This document shows positions 45,254 to 52,724 of a stretch of 64,000 nucleotides of DNA, piece after piece. Made by a program: the position numbers and the translations under genes. Origin of the DNA: Kocuria carniphila (GTDB lineage: Bacteria > Actinomycetota > Actinomycetes > Actinomycetales > Micrococcaceae); assembly GCF_004136555.1 (NCBI RefSeq), contig NZ_NOIT01000001.1, positions 124,001 through 188,000 on the forward strand. The letters are read 5' to 3'. Every line of letters starts with the position of its first letter. Within the stretch, counting starts at the first letter, position 1. Under the pieces are notes generated by a model, which made no database searches, was not told where the DNA came from, and was given only the letters and a program-made list of their open reading frames with translations.

Positions 45254-47203
45254 ATGACGGTACGTTCTTCGCGCTTACGCAAGGCCGTTCTCCCCCTAGC
45301 AGTCACCGCCGTTCTGGCGCTCTCTGCCCAGCCCGCACTCGCAGCCCCCACCGATGGCCCGGAATCACCGGCCACCACCTCCGCCGCTGAGCCGCCCAAG
45401 GAAACCGATCGCGTGATCGTGAAGTTCCGCGAGCCGGCCGCTGACAAGACCACCAAGGACGAAGTGGTCGAAACTGCCGCCGATGAGGCCCTCTCCTCCG
45501 AACCCGGCGCCACCCCCGAGGTCACCGAGCACGTCAAGAAGACCGTGGCCGATGCTGACGTGGTTCGACTGGATCGCGAACTCGACGAAGCCGAACAAAC
45601 CAAGGTCGTCAACGAGCTCCGTGCCGATCCCGCCGTGGAATACGCCGAGCCGGACCGCCTCGCTGCCGCCAGCTGGATGCCCAACGACCCGTATTTCCGG
45701 CCCGTTCAGTGGGCCAATACCAAGACTCGGGGAATCGATTTCCCCGGCGCGTGGGATCTGGCCCGCGGTAACGGTCAGACGATCGGTATCCTGGATACCG
45801 GCATCACTTCGCACCCGGATCTCAACCCCAAGGTGGTCGCGGGACGTGATTTCATCACGCCCACCAATCTCTCCGTGGACGGTAACGGCCGCGACGCCAA
45901 CCCCCGTGACGAGGGCGACTGGTCCCCCGCCGGTCACTGCGGCACGGGCAGCCCCGCCCGCAACTCGTCCTGGCACGGGTCCCACGTGGCCGGCCTGGCC
46001 GCCGCGGCGACCAACAACGGAACCGGCATTGCCGGCGCAGCCCCCGGCGCCAAGATCCAGCCCGTCCGCGTGCTGGGCAAGTGCACCTTCGGTTGGGTTT
46101 CGGACATCGCCGACGCCGTGTCCTGGGCTTCCGGAGCGAGCGTGGCCGGTCAGCCCCGCAACCCCAACCCCTCCACCGTGATCAACATGTCCCTCAACTA
46201 CCCGGGACAGTGCGGTAACACCCTGCAGGCCGCGATCAACACGGCCGTGGGCCGCAACGTTCCCGTGGTGGTGGCCGCGGGTAACAGCGGCGTGAACGCT
46301 GCGGGCACCGCTCCGGCGAACTGCGGCAACACCATCGTGGTGGGTGCGGCGGGCCCCAATGGCGTGCCGGCTTCCTACTCGAACATTGGTGCCGTGGTGG
46401 ACGTTCTGGCTCCCGGTGGAACGTGGAGCGATCCGATGTTGTCCACGGTGAACAGCGGTGCTCGCACCCCCGCTGGTGGCACGTACAACAACCAGTATGG
46501 CACCTCGATGGCCGCACCATTGGTGGCAGGCACCGTGGCGCTCATGAAGCAGGCCAACCCCGGATTGACCCCGGCGCGCATCGAGCAGGTGCTCAAGTCC
46601 ACCTCCACTGGTCGGCTCGGGTCGCTGCAGATCAACCCCGCTGCAGCGGTTCGCTCCGTGGCACTGACCGGCCAAGTGGCCACCAACTACACCGCTAGCG
46701 GTGCAATTGGCTCCAAGTGGCGCGCCACCGGCGGTGCCGCCAAGTGGGGTAACCCAGTGACTCGGGAAGGTGCCGCTGCCAACGGTGGCCGCTACCAGGA
46801 GTTCGTGAAGTCCGGTCGCAAGACCACCATTTACTGGCACTCCCGCACCGGTGCACGCATCGTGGAGAACCCCACCGCGATCGGCCGCGCGTTCCTGGCT
46901 CACGGCCGTGAACGCGGCTATGGGTTCCCCTCCACTGATGAGCGCCGCGCAACCGGCGGCGCCTACCAGGTGTTCGTAAATGGGCCGAAGATCAACAAGG
47001 TGCTCTGGACGTCACGCACCGGCGCCCACGCCGTGCAGGAGAACGGGGGCATCGGCCGGGCCTGGATGCGCGCCGGCTACGAACGCGGCTGGGGCTGGCC
47101 CACCTCCGGCGAGTACCGCTCCGGCAACGAAGTACGCCAGCACTACTCCAACGGCGTCACCGCCCACTGGACCTCCGCCCGCGGGGTGTGGATCACGCGG
47201 TAA
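45254..47203 (+). CDS. Secreted subtilisin-family serine protease with LGFP repeats
   Basis: A 649-residue S8 protease. Signal peptide with RSSRLRK n-region, hydrophobic core and an ALA-A cleavage site near residue 30. An inhibitor-I9-like propeptide (VIVKFREPAADK to AVEYAEPDRL) spans about 50-135. The catalytic triad is Asp181 in ILDTGITSHPDL, His241 in WHGSHVAGLAAA and Ser418 in YGTSMAAPLVAG. After about residue 480 come LGFP-type repeats (GSKWRATGGAAKWGNP, GRAFLAHGRERGYGFP, GRAWMRAGYERGWGWP) that probably bind the cell envelope. A strong terminator follows. Fully secreted and self-activating by family knowledge; the substrate is unknown. Confidence 0.95.
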   Translation: MTVRSSRLRKAVLPLAVTAVLALSAQPALAAPTDGPESPATTSAAEPPKETDRVIVKFREPAADKTTKDEVVETAADEALSSEPGATPEVTEHVKKTVADADVVRLDRELDEAEQTKVVNELRADPAVEYAEPDRLAAASWMPNDPYFRPVQWANTKTRGIDFPGAWDLARGNGQTIGILDTGITSHPDLNPKVVAGRDFITPTNLSVDGNGRDANPRDEGDWSPAGHCGTGSPARNSSWHGSHVAGLAAAATNNGTGIAGAAPGAKIQPVRVLGKCTFGWVSDIADAVSWASGASVAGQPRNPNPSTVINMSLNYPGQCGNTLQAAINTAVGRNVPVVVAAGNSGVNAAGTAPANCGNTIVVGAAGPNGVPASYSNIGAVVDVLAPGGTWSDPMLSTVNSGARTPAGGTYNNQYGTSMAAPLVAGTVALMKQANPGLTPARIEQVLKSTSTGRLGSLQINPAAAVRSVALTGQVATNYTASGAIGSKWRATGGAAKWGNPVTREGAAANGGRYQEFVKSGRKTTIYWHSRTGARIVENPTAIGRAFLAHGRERGYGFPSTDERRATGGAYQVFVNGPKINKVLWTSRTGAHAVQENGGIGRAWMRAGYERGWGWPTSGEYRSGNEVRQHYSNGVTAHWTSARGVWITR

Positions 47204-47252
47204 CGCATCATTTGGTCCGATCGCCGCTGTTGTGGCGGAGTAATCACCACCC

Positions 47253-47296
47253 ACGACACAGGGGCCGTTCCCATGAGGGAGCGGCCCCTGTGTCGT
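47253..47296 (+). terminator. Protease gene terminator hairpin
   Basis: A 20-bp stem with one mismatch: arms 47253-47272 and 47277-47296 around an ATGA loop, followed by GTTT. It starts about 50 bases past the protease stop and may terminate transcription from both directions. Confidence 0.9.
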
Positions 47297-47303
47297 GTTT
47301 AGA

Positions 47304-47440
47304 CGACATCTCGGGCTGAGGTTCGCAACGGTGCAAATTTCGGGTTGGGGTTCGTAGAATTCGGGCTGGTTTCGCTGCGAACCTCTGCCAGGAATGTCGG
47401 GGAGCCTCTAGAACTACGAAACTCTGCCACGGATGTCACT
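47304..47440. repeat. Cluster of interleaved imperfect repeats
   Basis: Four related 17-22 base units: two forward (TCGGGCTGAGGTTCGCA at 47311-47327; a TCGGGTTGGGGTTCGTAG copy about 30 bases on) and two inverted (TGCGAACCTCTGCCAGGA starting at 47376; a CTACGAAACTCTGCCACGG copy about 40 bases on). Copy 1 pairs with copy 3 (10-bp perfect arms, 47318-47327 and 47376-47385) and copy 2 with copy 4, in interleaved order. It resembles a small extragenic repeat element, not a gene. Confidence 0.55.
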
Positions 47441-47482
47441 GTGTGCGCGTGAAAAGTACCTTCCGCGGGCACGGCTGTCCGT

Positions 47483-48577
47483 CTACCGAGGCCGGTTCGT
47501 CCTCAGCTCATGCATGAGGTCCACGAACAACTGCGGATCTGCGTCGTGGAACCCGTGACCGGTGTCAACGCGCTCCAGGCGGGAGTTCGGCAGAGCTGCG
47601 CAGACCCGAGCGGCGTCATCGTCCGTCATGGCTCCCTCGAGGATCCCTTCCCCGGAAATGTTCCAGTTCGCGTGAATGAGGATCGAAGGTGCATGAATTG
47701 CTTCGAGCGTTTTCTGCTGGTCGAAGTCGGCCTGCCATTCGAAGGTGTAGAAAGCGTCCGCGAATCGCGGGTCGAACTCGTGCATGTACCGGACGGACTT
47801 GTTGAGCGAGGGTGGAAGGAACCAGAAGTTCAACGGCCGGTTCGGATGTTTCCGGCGGTAGTTCCGCGCGAACTTCACCACATTGTCCTTCCCACGGCCG
47901 AAGTAGTGGATCCAAGCGTTGTGCTTGATGTACCAACTCACGAAGTCCCCTTCGGCATCATGTGCGAGGAACTCGTGGGCCGGACGAGCGAGGTCCACGA
48001 AGTTGAACTGCTGGGGCATGCGGTTCGCGTCGGTGGAGAAGAAAGGCGGATCCTCGAACAAGACCGCCGACACCCGTTCCGGAGCGTCCGCAGCAACCCA
48101 CGCAGCTATCAGCCCGCCGGATGAGTGTCCGGAGAGAATTGCGGGTTCGTCGATGACCTCGGCCATGAATGCTACGACATCCGCCCCGATCGCGTGGATG
48201 TCGTAACGCCCGGGCGTCCGATCGGAAGATCCGTGACCGACCACATTTATCGCGTAGACATGGAAGTCCCGTGCAAGTTTGGGCAGCACTGGAGAGTAGC
48301 TTTCCCACGCGCTGCTCTGTGCGTGAATGAGCAGAACCGCAGGTCCGTTCCGAGGTCCCTCCGCGTAATTGATGACCGTGCCACTCGGTAGCGAGTGAGT
48401 CTGTTCGGTGAACCCCGCAGCCGTCACCGCTTGGCGATCACGTTTCGCGAAGGTGATGTTGTTCCACGCGTAGAGACCGAGCGCGGTGCCGGCGATTCCG
48501 GCTACCGAGGTGAGTGTCGCCCCAGCGATCTTCAAGGCGGGCCGCAAAGTGCAGGGACGTACATTGGCGGAAGTCAT
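47483..48577 (-). CDS. Alpha/beta-hydrolase, membrane-anchored
   Basis: A 364-residue hydrolase of the alpha/beta fold. An N-terminal hydrophobic segment (IAGATLTSVAGIAGTALGLYAW) would anchor or export it. Motifs: VLLIHAQSSAWESYSPVLPKL (oxyanion region, with HA in place of the usual HG), VVGHGSSDRTPGRYD, the nucleophile elbow SGHSSGGLIAAWVA, and a C-terminal VDTGHGFHDADPQLFV providing the His. Substrate unknown. It stands alone: an intergenic repeat lies downstream and the VapC gene upstream on the same strand is 65 bases away. Confidence 0.9.
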   Translation of the reverse strand: MTSANVRPCTLRPALKIAGATLTSVAGIAGTALGLYAWNNITFAKRDRQAVTAAGFTEQTHSLPSGTVINYAEGPRNGPAVLLIHAQSSAWESYSPVLPKLARDFHVYAINVVGHGSSDRTPGRYDIHAIGADVVAFMAEVIDEPAILSGHSSGGLIAAWVAADAPERVSAVLFEDPPFFSTDANRMPQQFNFVDLARPAHEFLAHDAEGDFVSWYIKHNAWIHYFGRGKDNVVKFARNYRRKHPNRPLNFWFLPPSLNKSVRYMHEFDPRFADAFYTFEWQADFDQQKTLEAIHAPSILIHANWNISGEGILEGAMTDDDAARVCAALPNSRLERVDTGHGFHDADPQLFVDLMHELRTNRPR

Positions 48578-48642
48578 GAACCCTGTGTAGCACGAACCCT
48601 AATCCGCGGCTCCAGAGATTCAGGCTTAAACCTTCCGCGGTA

Positions 48643-49056
48643 CTAGAACGATGGCGCAACGTACTCGTGGTGGAGATCGCTGACCTTGGCGATGTGGTCG
48701 AAATCCTGGTCCGCCGCGAGTACGGTCGCGCTGTTTAATATCGCGTACCCCGCGATCAGGATGTCGAGGGACCCCGCGATACGTACGAGCCCCGAGTTCC
48801 AGAGAGCGTTTTGGATATCCAGGACGAGCGACTCATCGGGAGCATGTTCGAGCGGAAACCCTAAGGAAATCTGCTGTCGATAAAGCGTGTATTGTTCCGG
48901 CGATCGAGCACTGTGGCAAAACTCCAGAACCTGGGGCGCGCATGTCACGAAGAGATCCGACGGCGTCTGTTCAATATGGCGGAGTCGAGCCGTGATTCGC
49001 TGATCACCGGACGCCAATCTCGCCCATACCGAATTATCAACCAGGTAATCGGTCAC
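48643..49056 (-). CDS. vapC: PIN-domain ribonuclease toxin (VapC-like)
   Basis: A 137-residue PIN-domain protein beginning MTDYLVDNSVW from GTG at 49056. The four acidic active-site positions are all present: Asp7, Glu45 in QVLEFCHSA, Asp98 in SLDILIAGYA and Asp116/118/120 in AADQDFDHI, so it should be an active magnesium-dependent RNase. The GTG overlaps an upstream TGA (GTGA) that ends a 24-codon open stretch; no full VapB antitoxin is present between here and the next gene at 49165. A longer frame to TTG 49137 exists but adds arginine-rich sequence not typical of the family. Confidence 0.88.
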   Translation of the reverse strand: MTDYLVDNSVWARLASGDQRITARLRHIEQTPSDLFVTCAPQVLEFCHSARSPEQYTLYRQQISLGFPLEHAPDESLVLDIQNALWNSGLVRIAGSLDILIAGYAILNSATVLAADQDFDHIAKVSDLHHEYVAPSF

Positions 49057-49164
49057 GAGCTGGGCAGTTCTGAGCCCGGCGCCTCGTCGGTGGGAGCGCC
49101 AAGCCCGGACTCGCGGTCCGTGCTCTTTGGGTATCAATTGTGCATGGCAGGACGGAGCGGCTTG

Positions 49165-49989
49165 TTACCGTGGACGGGTCTCCCAGAACGCCACGGCGCT
49201 GGCTGCCGCGACATTAAGGGAGTCCACCCCGTGGCTCATGGGGATGATCACGTGGCGGTCGGCGTGGTACAGGGTGGCTTCACCGAGCCCCTGGCCCTCG
49301 GTGCCGAGAATCAGCGCGAGCTTCTCGGGTCGCTCCGCTGCCAGTTCGTCCACGGTTACGGCATCCTCCGACAGCGCCAGAGCCGCCGTCAGGAACCCTG
49401 CGTCCTTCACGGCCTGCAGGTCTGAGGTCCAGTGTTCGAGTCGCAGCCACGGAACCTGGAACACGGTGCCCATCGACACCCGAACGGCCCGGCGATACAA
49501 AGGGTCGGCGCAGCGTGGGGTGACCAGAACGGCGTCGACGTCCAAAGCCGCAGCGGAACGGAAGATCGCGCCCACGTTGGTGTGGTCCACGATGTCTTCC
49601 AGGATCGCCACGCGGCGGGCGGAGGCCAGCACGTCGGTCAAGGAAAGCGGCGCCGGGCGGTGCATGGCCGCGATGGCCCCGCGGTGCAAGTGGAAGCCGG
49701 TGATGTGCTCGAGCACCTCGTCCGAACCGACGAACACGGGAACGTCGTAGGCGTCCAAGATGTCGCGCATGTCATCGAGCCACTTCTCGGCCATGAAGAA
49801 CGAGCGGGGCTGGTGGCCGGCGTCGAGCGCGCGGCGTAGCACCTTGGAGGATTCGGCGAGATAGAGCCCGCGTTCGGGTTCGATCTTTCGGCGCAGGGCC
49901 ACGTCCGTGAGGCTCGTGTAGTCGGCTACGCGCGGATCTTTGGGGTCCGTCAGGCGGACGATGCGGTCTTCGTAAGATGAATACGTCAC
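49165..49989 (-). CDS. TrmH/SpoU-family RNA methyltransferase
   Basis: A 274-residue SPOUT methyltransferase. An N-terminal substrate-binding part (LTDVALRRKIEPERGLYLAESSKVLRRAL) precedes the knotted SAM-binding domain with VAILEDIVDHTNVGAIFRSAAAL (motif 1), LILGTEGQGLGEATL (motif 2) and IPMSHGVDSLNVAAASAVAFWE (motif 3). It methylates a ribose 2'-OH in rRNA or tRNA; the exact position cannot be assigned. The TauE/SafE permease gene lies 10 bases upstream on the same strand, so the two are probably cotranscribed. Confidence 0.94.
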   Translation of the reverse strand: MTYSSYEDRIVRLTDPKDPRVADYTSLTDVALRRKIEPERGLYLAESSKVLRRALDAGHQPRSFFMAEKWLDDMRDILDAYDVPVFVGSDEVLEHITGFHLHRGAIAAMHRPAPLSLTDVLASARRVAILEDIVDHTNVGAIFRSAAALDVDAVLVTPRCADPLYRRAVRVSMGTVFQVPWLRLEHWTSDLQAVKDAGFLTAALALSEDAVTVDELAAERPEKLALILGTEGQGLGEATLYHADRHVIIPMSHGVDSLNVAAASAVAFWETRPR

Positions 49990-49999
49990 GACTGATCTC

Positions 50000-50893
50000 C
50001 TAGAACAGCTGGGAGACCATGTTGATGAGCGCCACGACGCCCAGGATCACGATCACCGTGCGCAGGACGATGGGCGACATCCGCTTGCCGATCTTGGCCC
50101 CCAGCCACGAGCCGAGCGTTGAGCTCAGCGCGATGAACAGCACGACCCACCAATTGATGCGATCGAACGCCAGGAAGATGTAGGACAGCGCCGCCACGAT
50201 GTTCACCGCTGCCACCAGCACGTTCTTCACCGCGTTGGCCGCTTGCATGGACGCCAGCAGGAACACGCCCAGGATGCCCATGAGCAGCACGCCCTGCGCC
50301 GCCACGAAGTACCCGCCGTAGATACCGGCGAAGAACACCAAAATGTACAGCGGGAGCGGCTGCTTGGAACGATCCGGGTCAACTTCCCCACCCGAGGTTT
50401 CCATGTCCGTGTCGGCGGTTGCCGCGGCCTCTTGCTGGGCCTTACGACGCCGCACCATGGCTTGCAGGCGCGGCTGGAAGATCACGAACAGCAGCGCCAC
50501 CACAATGAGGATGGGCGCGGCCACACCGAAGACTTCCTCCGGAAGGGTCAGCAGCAACGCGGCACCGATCACGCCGCCCAAAAGGGAGCACGGAATCAGC
50601 TTCTTGAGGGTGTGCTTCACTCCCCCGAGTTCACTGCGGTAGCTCCACGCCCCGGTCAGGTTGCCGGCGATCAGGCCCATTGCGTTGGACATGGAGGCCG
50701 TCACAGGAGGCACACCCATGGTCACCAGCACTGGGAAGGTCACCAGGGTGCCGGATCCCACGATCGTGTTGATCAGACCGGCCCAGACACCGGCCACCAG
50801 GATCAGGGCGACCTGCCACCACTCGAACGGAATGGTTCCGGATTCGCCGAACAGCTGCATGGGGGCAGCCGCGGACAAGGGAAGGTTCAACAA
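50000..50893 (-). CDS. TauE/SafE (DUF81) family membrane permease
   Basis: A 297-residue polytopic membrane protein with about eight helices in two repeats. The family signature is seen in GLINTIVGSGTLVTFPVLVTMGVPPVTASMSNAMGLIAGNLTG near the N terminus and GIYGGYFVAAQGVLLMGILG plus ANAVKNVLVAAVNIVAALSY in the second half. A charged cytosolic loop (about residues 140-175) divides the halves. Members move sulfite, sulfoacetate or other small anions; the substrate here is unknown. It lies between an ABC ATPase gene (12-base gap) and the SpoU gene, all on the minus strand. Confidence 0.92.
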   Translation of the reverse strand: MLNLPLSAAAPMQLFGESGTIPFEWWQVALILVAGVWAGLINTIVGSGTLVTFPVLVTMGVPPVTASMSNAMGLIAGNLTGAWSYRSELGGVKHTLKKLIPCSLLGGVIGAALLLTLPEEVFGVAAPILIVVALLFVIFQPRLQAMVRRRKAQQEAAATADTDMETSGGEVDPDRSKQPLPLYILVFFAGIYGGYFVAAQGVLLMGILGVFLLASMQAANAVKNVLVAAVNIVAALSYIFLAFDRINWWVVLFIALSSTLGSWLGAKIGKRMSPIVLRTVIVILGVVALINMVSQLF

Positions 50894-50905
50894 CGTGAGT
50901 CTCGA

Positions 50906-51688
50906 TTACCGGGCGAACGCGGCGTAACGGTTGCCGACCTTCACGAGCTTCAGCGGAAGGTTGAACGTCTCGGAGAGGTTCTTCTGGGTCATGACCTGAC
51001 CGACCGGACCGGCCGCCACGATCTTGCCCTCGCGCAACAGCATGGCGTGGGTGAAGGCGTCCGGGACCTCTTCGAGGTGGTGGGTGACCATCACGATGGC
51101 CGGCGAGGACGGATCCTTCGCGAGCTCGTCCAGGCGTGCGACCAGCTTCTCGCGGCCGCCCACGTCCAGACCGGCGGCCGGCTCATCGAGGAGCAACAGT
51201 TCGGGGTCGGTCATGAGCGCGCGGGCGATCAACACTCGCTTGCGCTCACCTTCGGAGAGCGTGCCGAAGCGCCGCTCGGCGAGCTCGGCGAGCCCCCAGC
51301 TCTCGAGCAGCTCGACGGCGCGGGCGTCGTCGAACTCGTCGTACTCTTCGCGCCAGCGACCCGTGACGCCATAGGCGGCGGTCACGATCACGTTGCGGAC
51401 GGTCTCCGCGTTCGGGATCTGAGTGGCCAGAGTCGCGGAGCTGACGCCGATGCGCGGGCGCAGTTCGAACACGTCCACCGCGCCCAGGATCTCTTCAAGA
51501 ATGTCGACCATGCCGGTCGTGGGGTGCAGCCGCGCAGCAGCGATCGACAGCAACGTGGATTTGCCGGCTCCGTTGGGGCCGAGAATGACCCAACGCTCCC
51601 CGTCCTGGACGGTCCAGTCCACCGAATCCAACAGGGTTTTCTCGCCACGGACGACACTGACGTCCACCAATTCCAGCACAGCACTCAT
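50906..51688 (-). CDS. ABC transporter ATP-binding protein
   Basis: A 260-residue single ABC ATPase: Walker A GPNGAGKST, signature TLSEGERKRVLIARAL, Walker B ELLLLDEPAAGLD, and switch His in VMVTHHLEEVPDAF. The ModF-like organisation (FGTLSEGERKR) and absence of an adjacent ABC permease suggest a solo ATPase whose partner lies elsewhere, or a non-transport role; the DUF81 protein downstream is not an ABC permease. Start ATG at 51688 follows an upstream 68-base gap from serB. Confidence 0.93.
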   Translation of the reverse strand: MSAVLELVDVSVVRGEKTLLDSVDWTVQDGERWVILGPNGAGKSTLLSIAAARLHPTTGMVDILEEILGAVDVFELRPRIGVSSATLATQIPNAETVRNVIVTAAYGVTGRWREEYDEFDDARAVELLESWGLAELAERRFGTLSEGERKRVLIARALMTDPELLLLDEPAAGLDVGGREKLVARLDELAKDPSSPAIVMVTHHLEEVPDAFTHAMLLREGKIVAAGPVGQVMTQKNLSETFNLPLKLVKVGNRYAAFAR

Positions 51689-51756
51689 GCTCGCAACTCT
51701 AACGTGAGCGGGCGGTCACCGGCATGCGGGCACACCGTGGAGACGGGCACTTGCGG

Positions 51757-52704
51757 TCACAGATCCACGAAGAAGCGCAGGGCATCCAGATTGGGGATGC
51801 TCAGCTGCGTATCGGCGACGTCGCGCAGGGCCGGTTTCGCACGATAAGCCACCGACAGTCCCGCGGCGCGACACATGTCGATATCATTGGCGCCGTCGCC
51901 GACCGCAATGACATCTTCCGGGGCGACCTCGAGTTCCTCTGCCCACTGGCTCAGCAGACGAGCCTTGGCTTCGCGGTCGACGACGCCGCCGGTCACGCGA
52001 CCGGTCAGCTTACCGTCCTCGATGTCCAGGGTATTGGCCGCGGCTCGCGTCAGGTCCAATTTCTCGGCGAGGGGGTCCAGGATCTGGTTGAACCCACCGG
52101 ATACCGCAGCCACCGCGTGGCCGGAGCCGAGCAGGGTCTTGACCAGGACCGTGGCACCGGGAGACAACCGCACGGACGACGAAACCTCATCGATAACCGA
52201 TGCCGGCAGACCCTTGAGAACGGCCACACGCTCACGCAGTGACTGCTCGAAGTCGATCTCACCGCGCATCGCACGCTCGGTAACCGCTGCAACCTCAGAC
52301 TCGAGACCCACGTGCGCGGCCAGCATCTCAATGACTTCCTGGCGGATCAGCGTGGAATCCACGTCCGTGACCAGTAGCTTGCGGCGCGAGTTGTCGAACC
52401 AGCGCGCATCGATCACGTTGAGATCCACACCGGGCAGCAGCTGTTCCCGCCGGTTTGGTTGAAGCGCATTACGCAGGTGGTCGACGGATGGAGCGACGGC
52501 ATGGACGGTAAGGGCGTTGTAACCTTCCACGTCCGTGGCTTGACCATCCGAGGCCGACTCTGTGACTCGCACCCAGTTGTGCGACTCGACGTCTCCACCG
52601 GAGCGCTCGATCAGATCCAACACGGATTCGGTGGCCCCCTCCTCGGGAGACACGGCAAACGCAACGACAGCGAGCTTCTGGGGCATGAGGTGCAGTCTAG
52701 TCAT
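51757..52704 (-). CDS. serB: Phosphoserine phosphatase
   Basis: A 315-residue HAD-superfamily enzyme that dephosphorylates O-phosphoserine in serine synthesis. An N-terminal ACT-like region of about 110 residues precedes the catalytic domain: LLVTDVDSTLIRQE (motif I with nucleophile Asp), EIDFEQSLRERVAVLKGLP (cap), VAAVSGGFNQIL (motif II), a lysine in REAKARLLSQW (motif III) and VIAVGDGANDIDMCRAAGLSVAY (motif IV). ATG 52704 and 52686 are both possible; neither has a clear Shine-Dalgarno. A -10-like TAATTT just upstream would leave almost no leader, so leaderless translation is possible. Confidence 0.95.
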   Translation of the reverse strand: MTRLHLMPQKLAVVAFAVSPEEGATESVLDLIERSGGDVESHNWVRVTESASDGQATDVEGYNALTVHAVAPSVDHLRNALQPNRREQLLPGVDLNVIDARWFDNSRRKLLVTDVDSTLIRQEVIEMLAAHVGLESEVAAVTERAMRGEIDFEQSLRERVAVLKGLPASVIDEVSSSVRLSPGATVLVKTLLGSGHAVAAVSGGFNQILDPLAEKLDLTRAAANTLDIEDGKLTGRVTGGVVDREAKARLLSQWAEELEVAPEDVIAVGDGANDIDMCRAAGLSVAYRAKPALRDVADTQLSIPNLDALRFFVDL

Positions 52705-52724
52705 CGTGGCGGACGGGCATAAAA

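Noticed and set aside
47204-47482. CRISPR-like repeat region
   Set aside because: Repeats are imperfect, in both orientations and without regular spacers.
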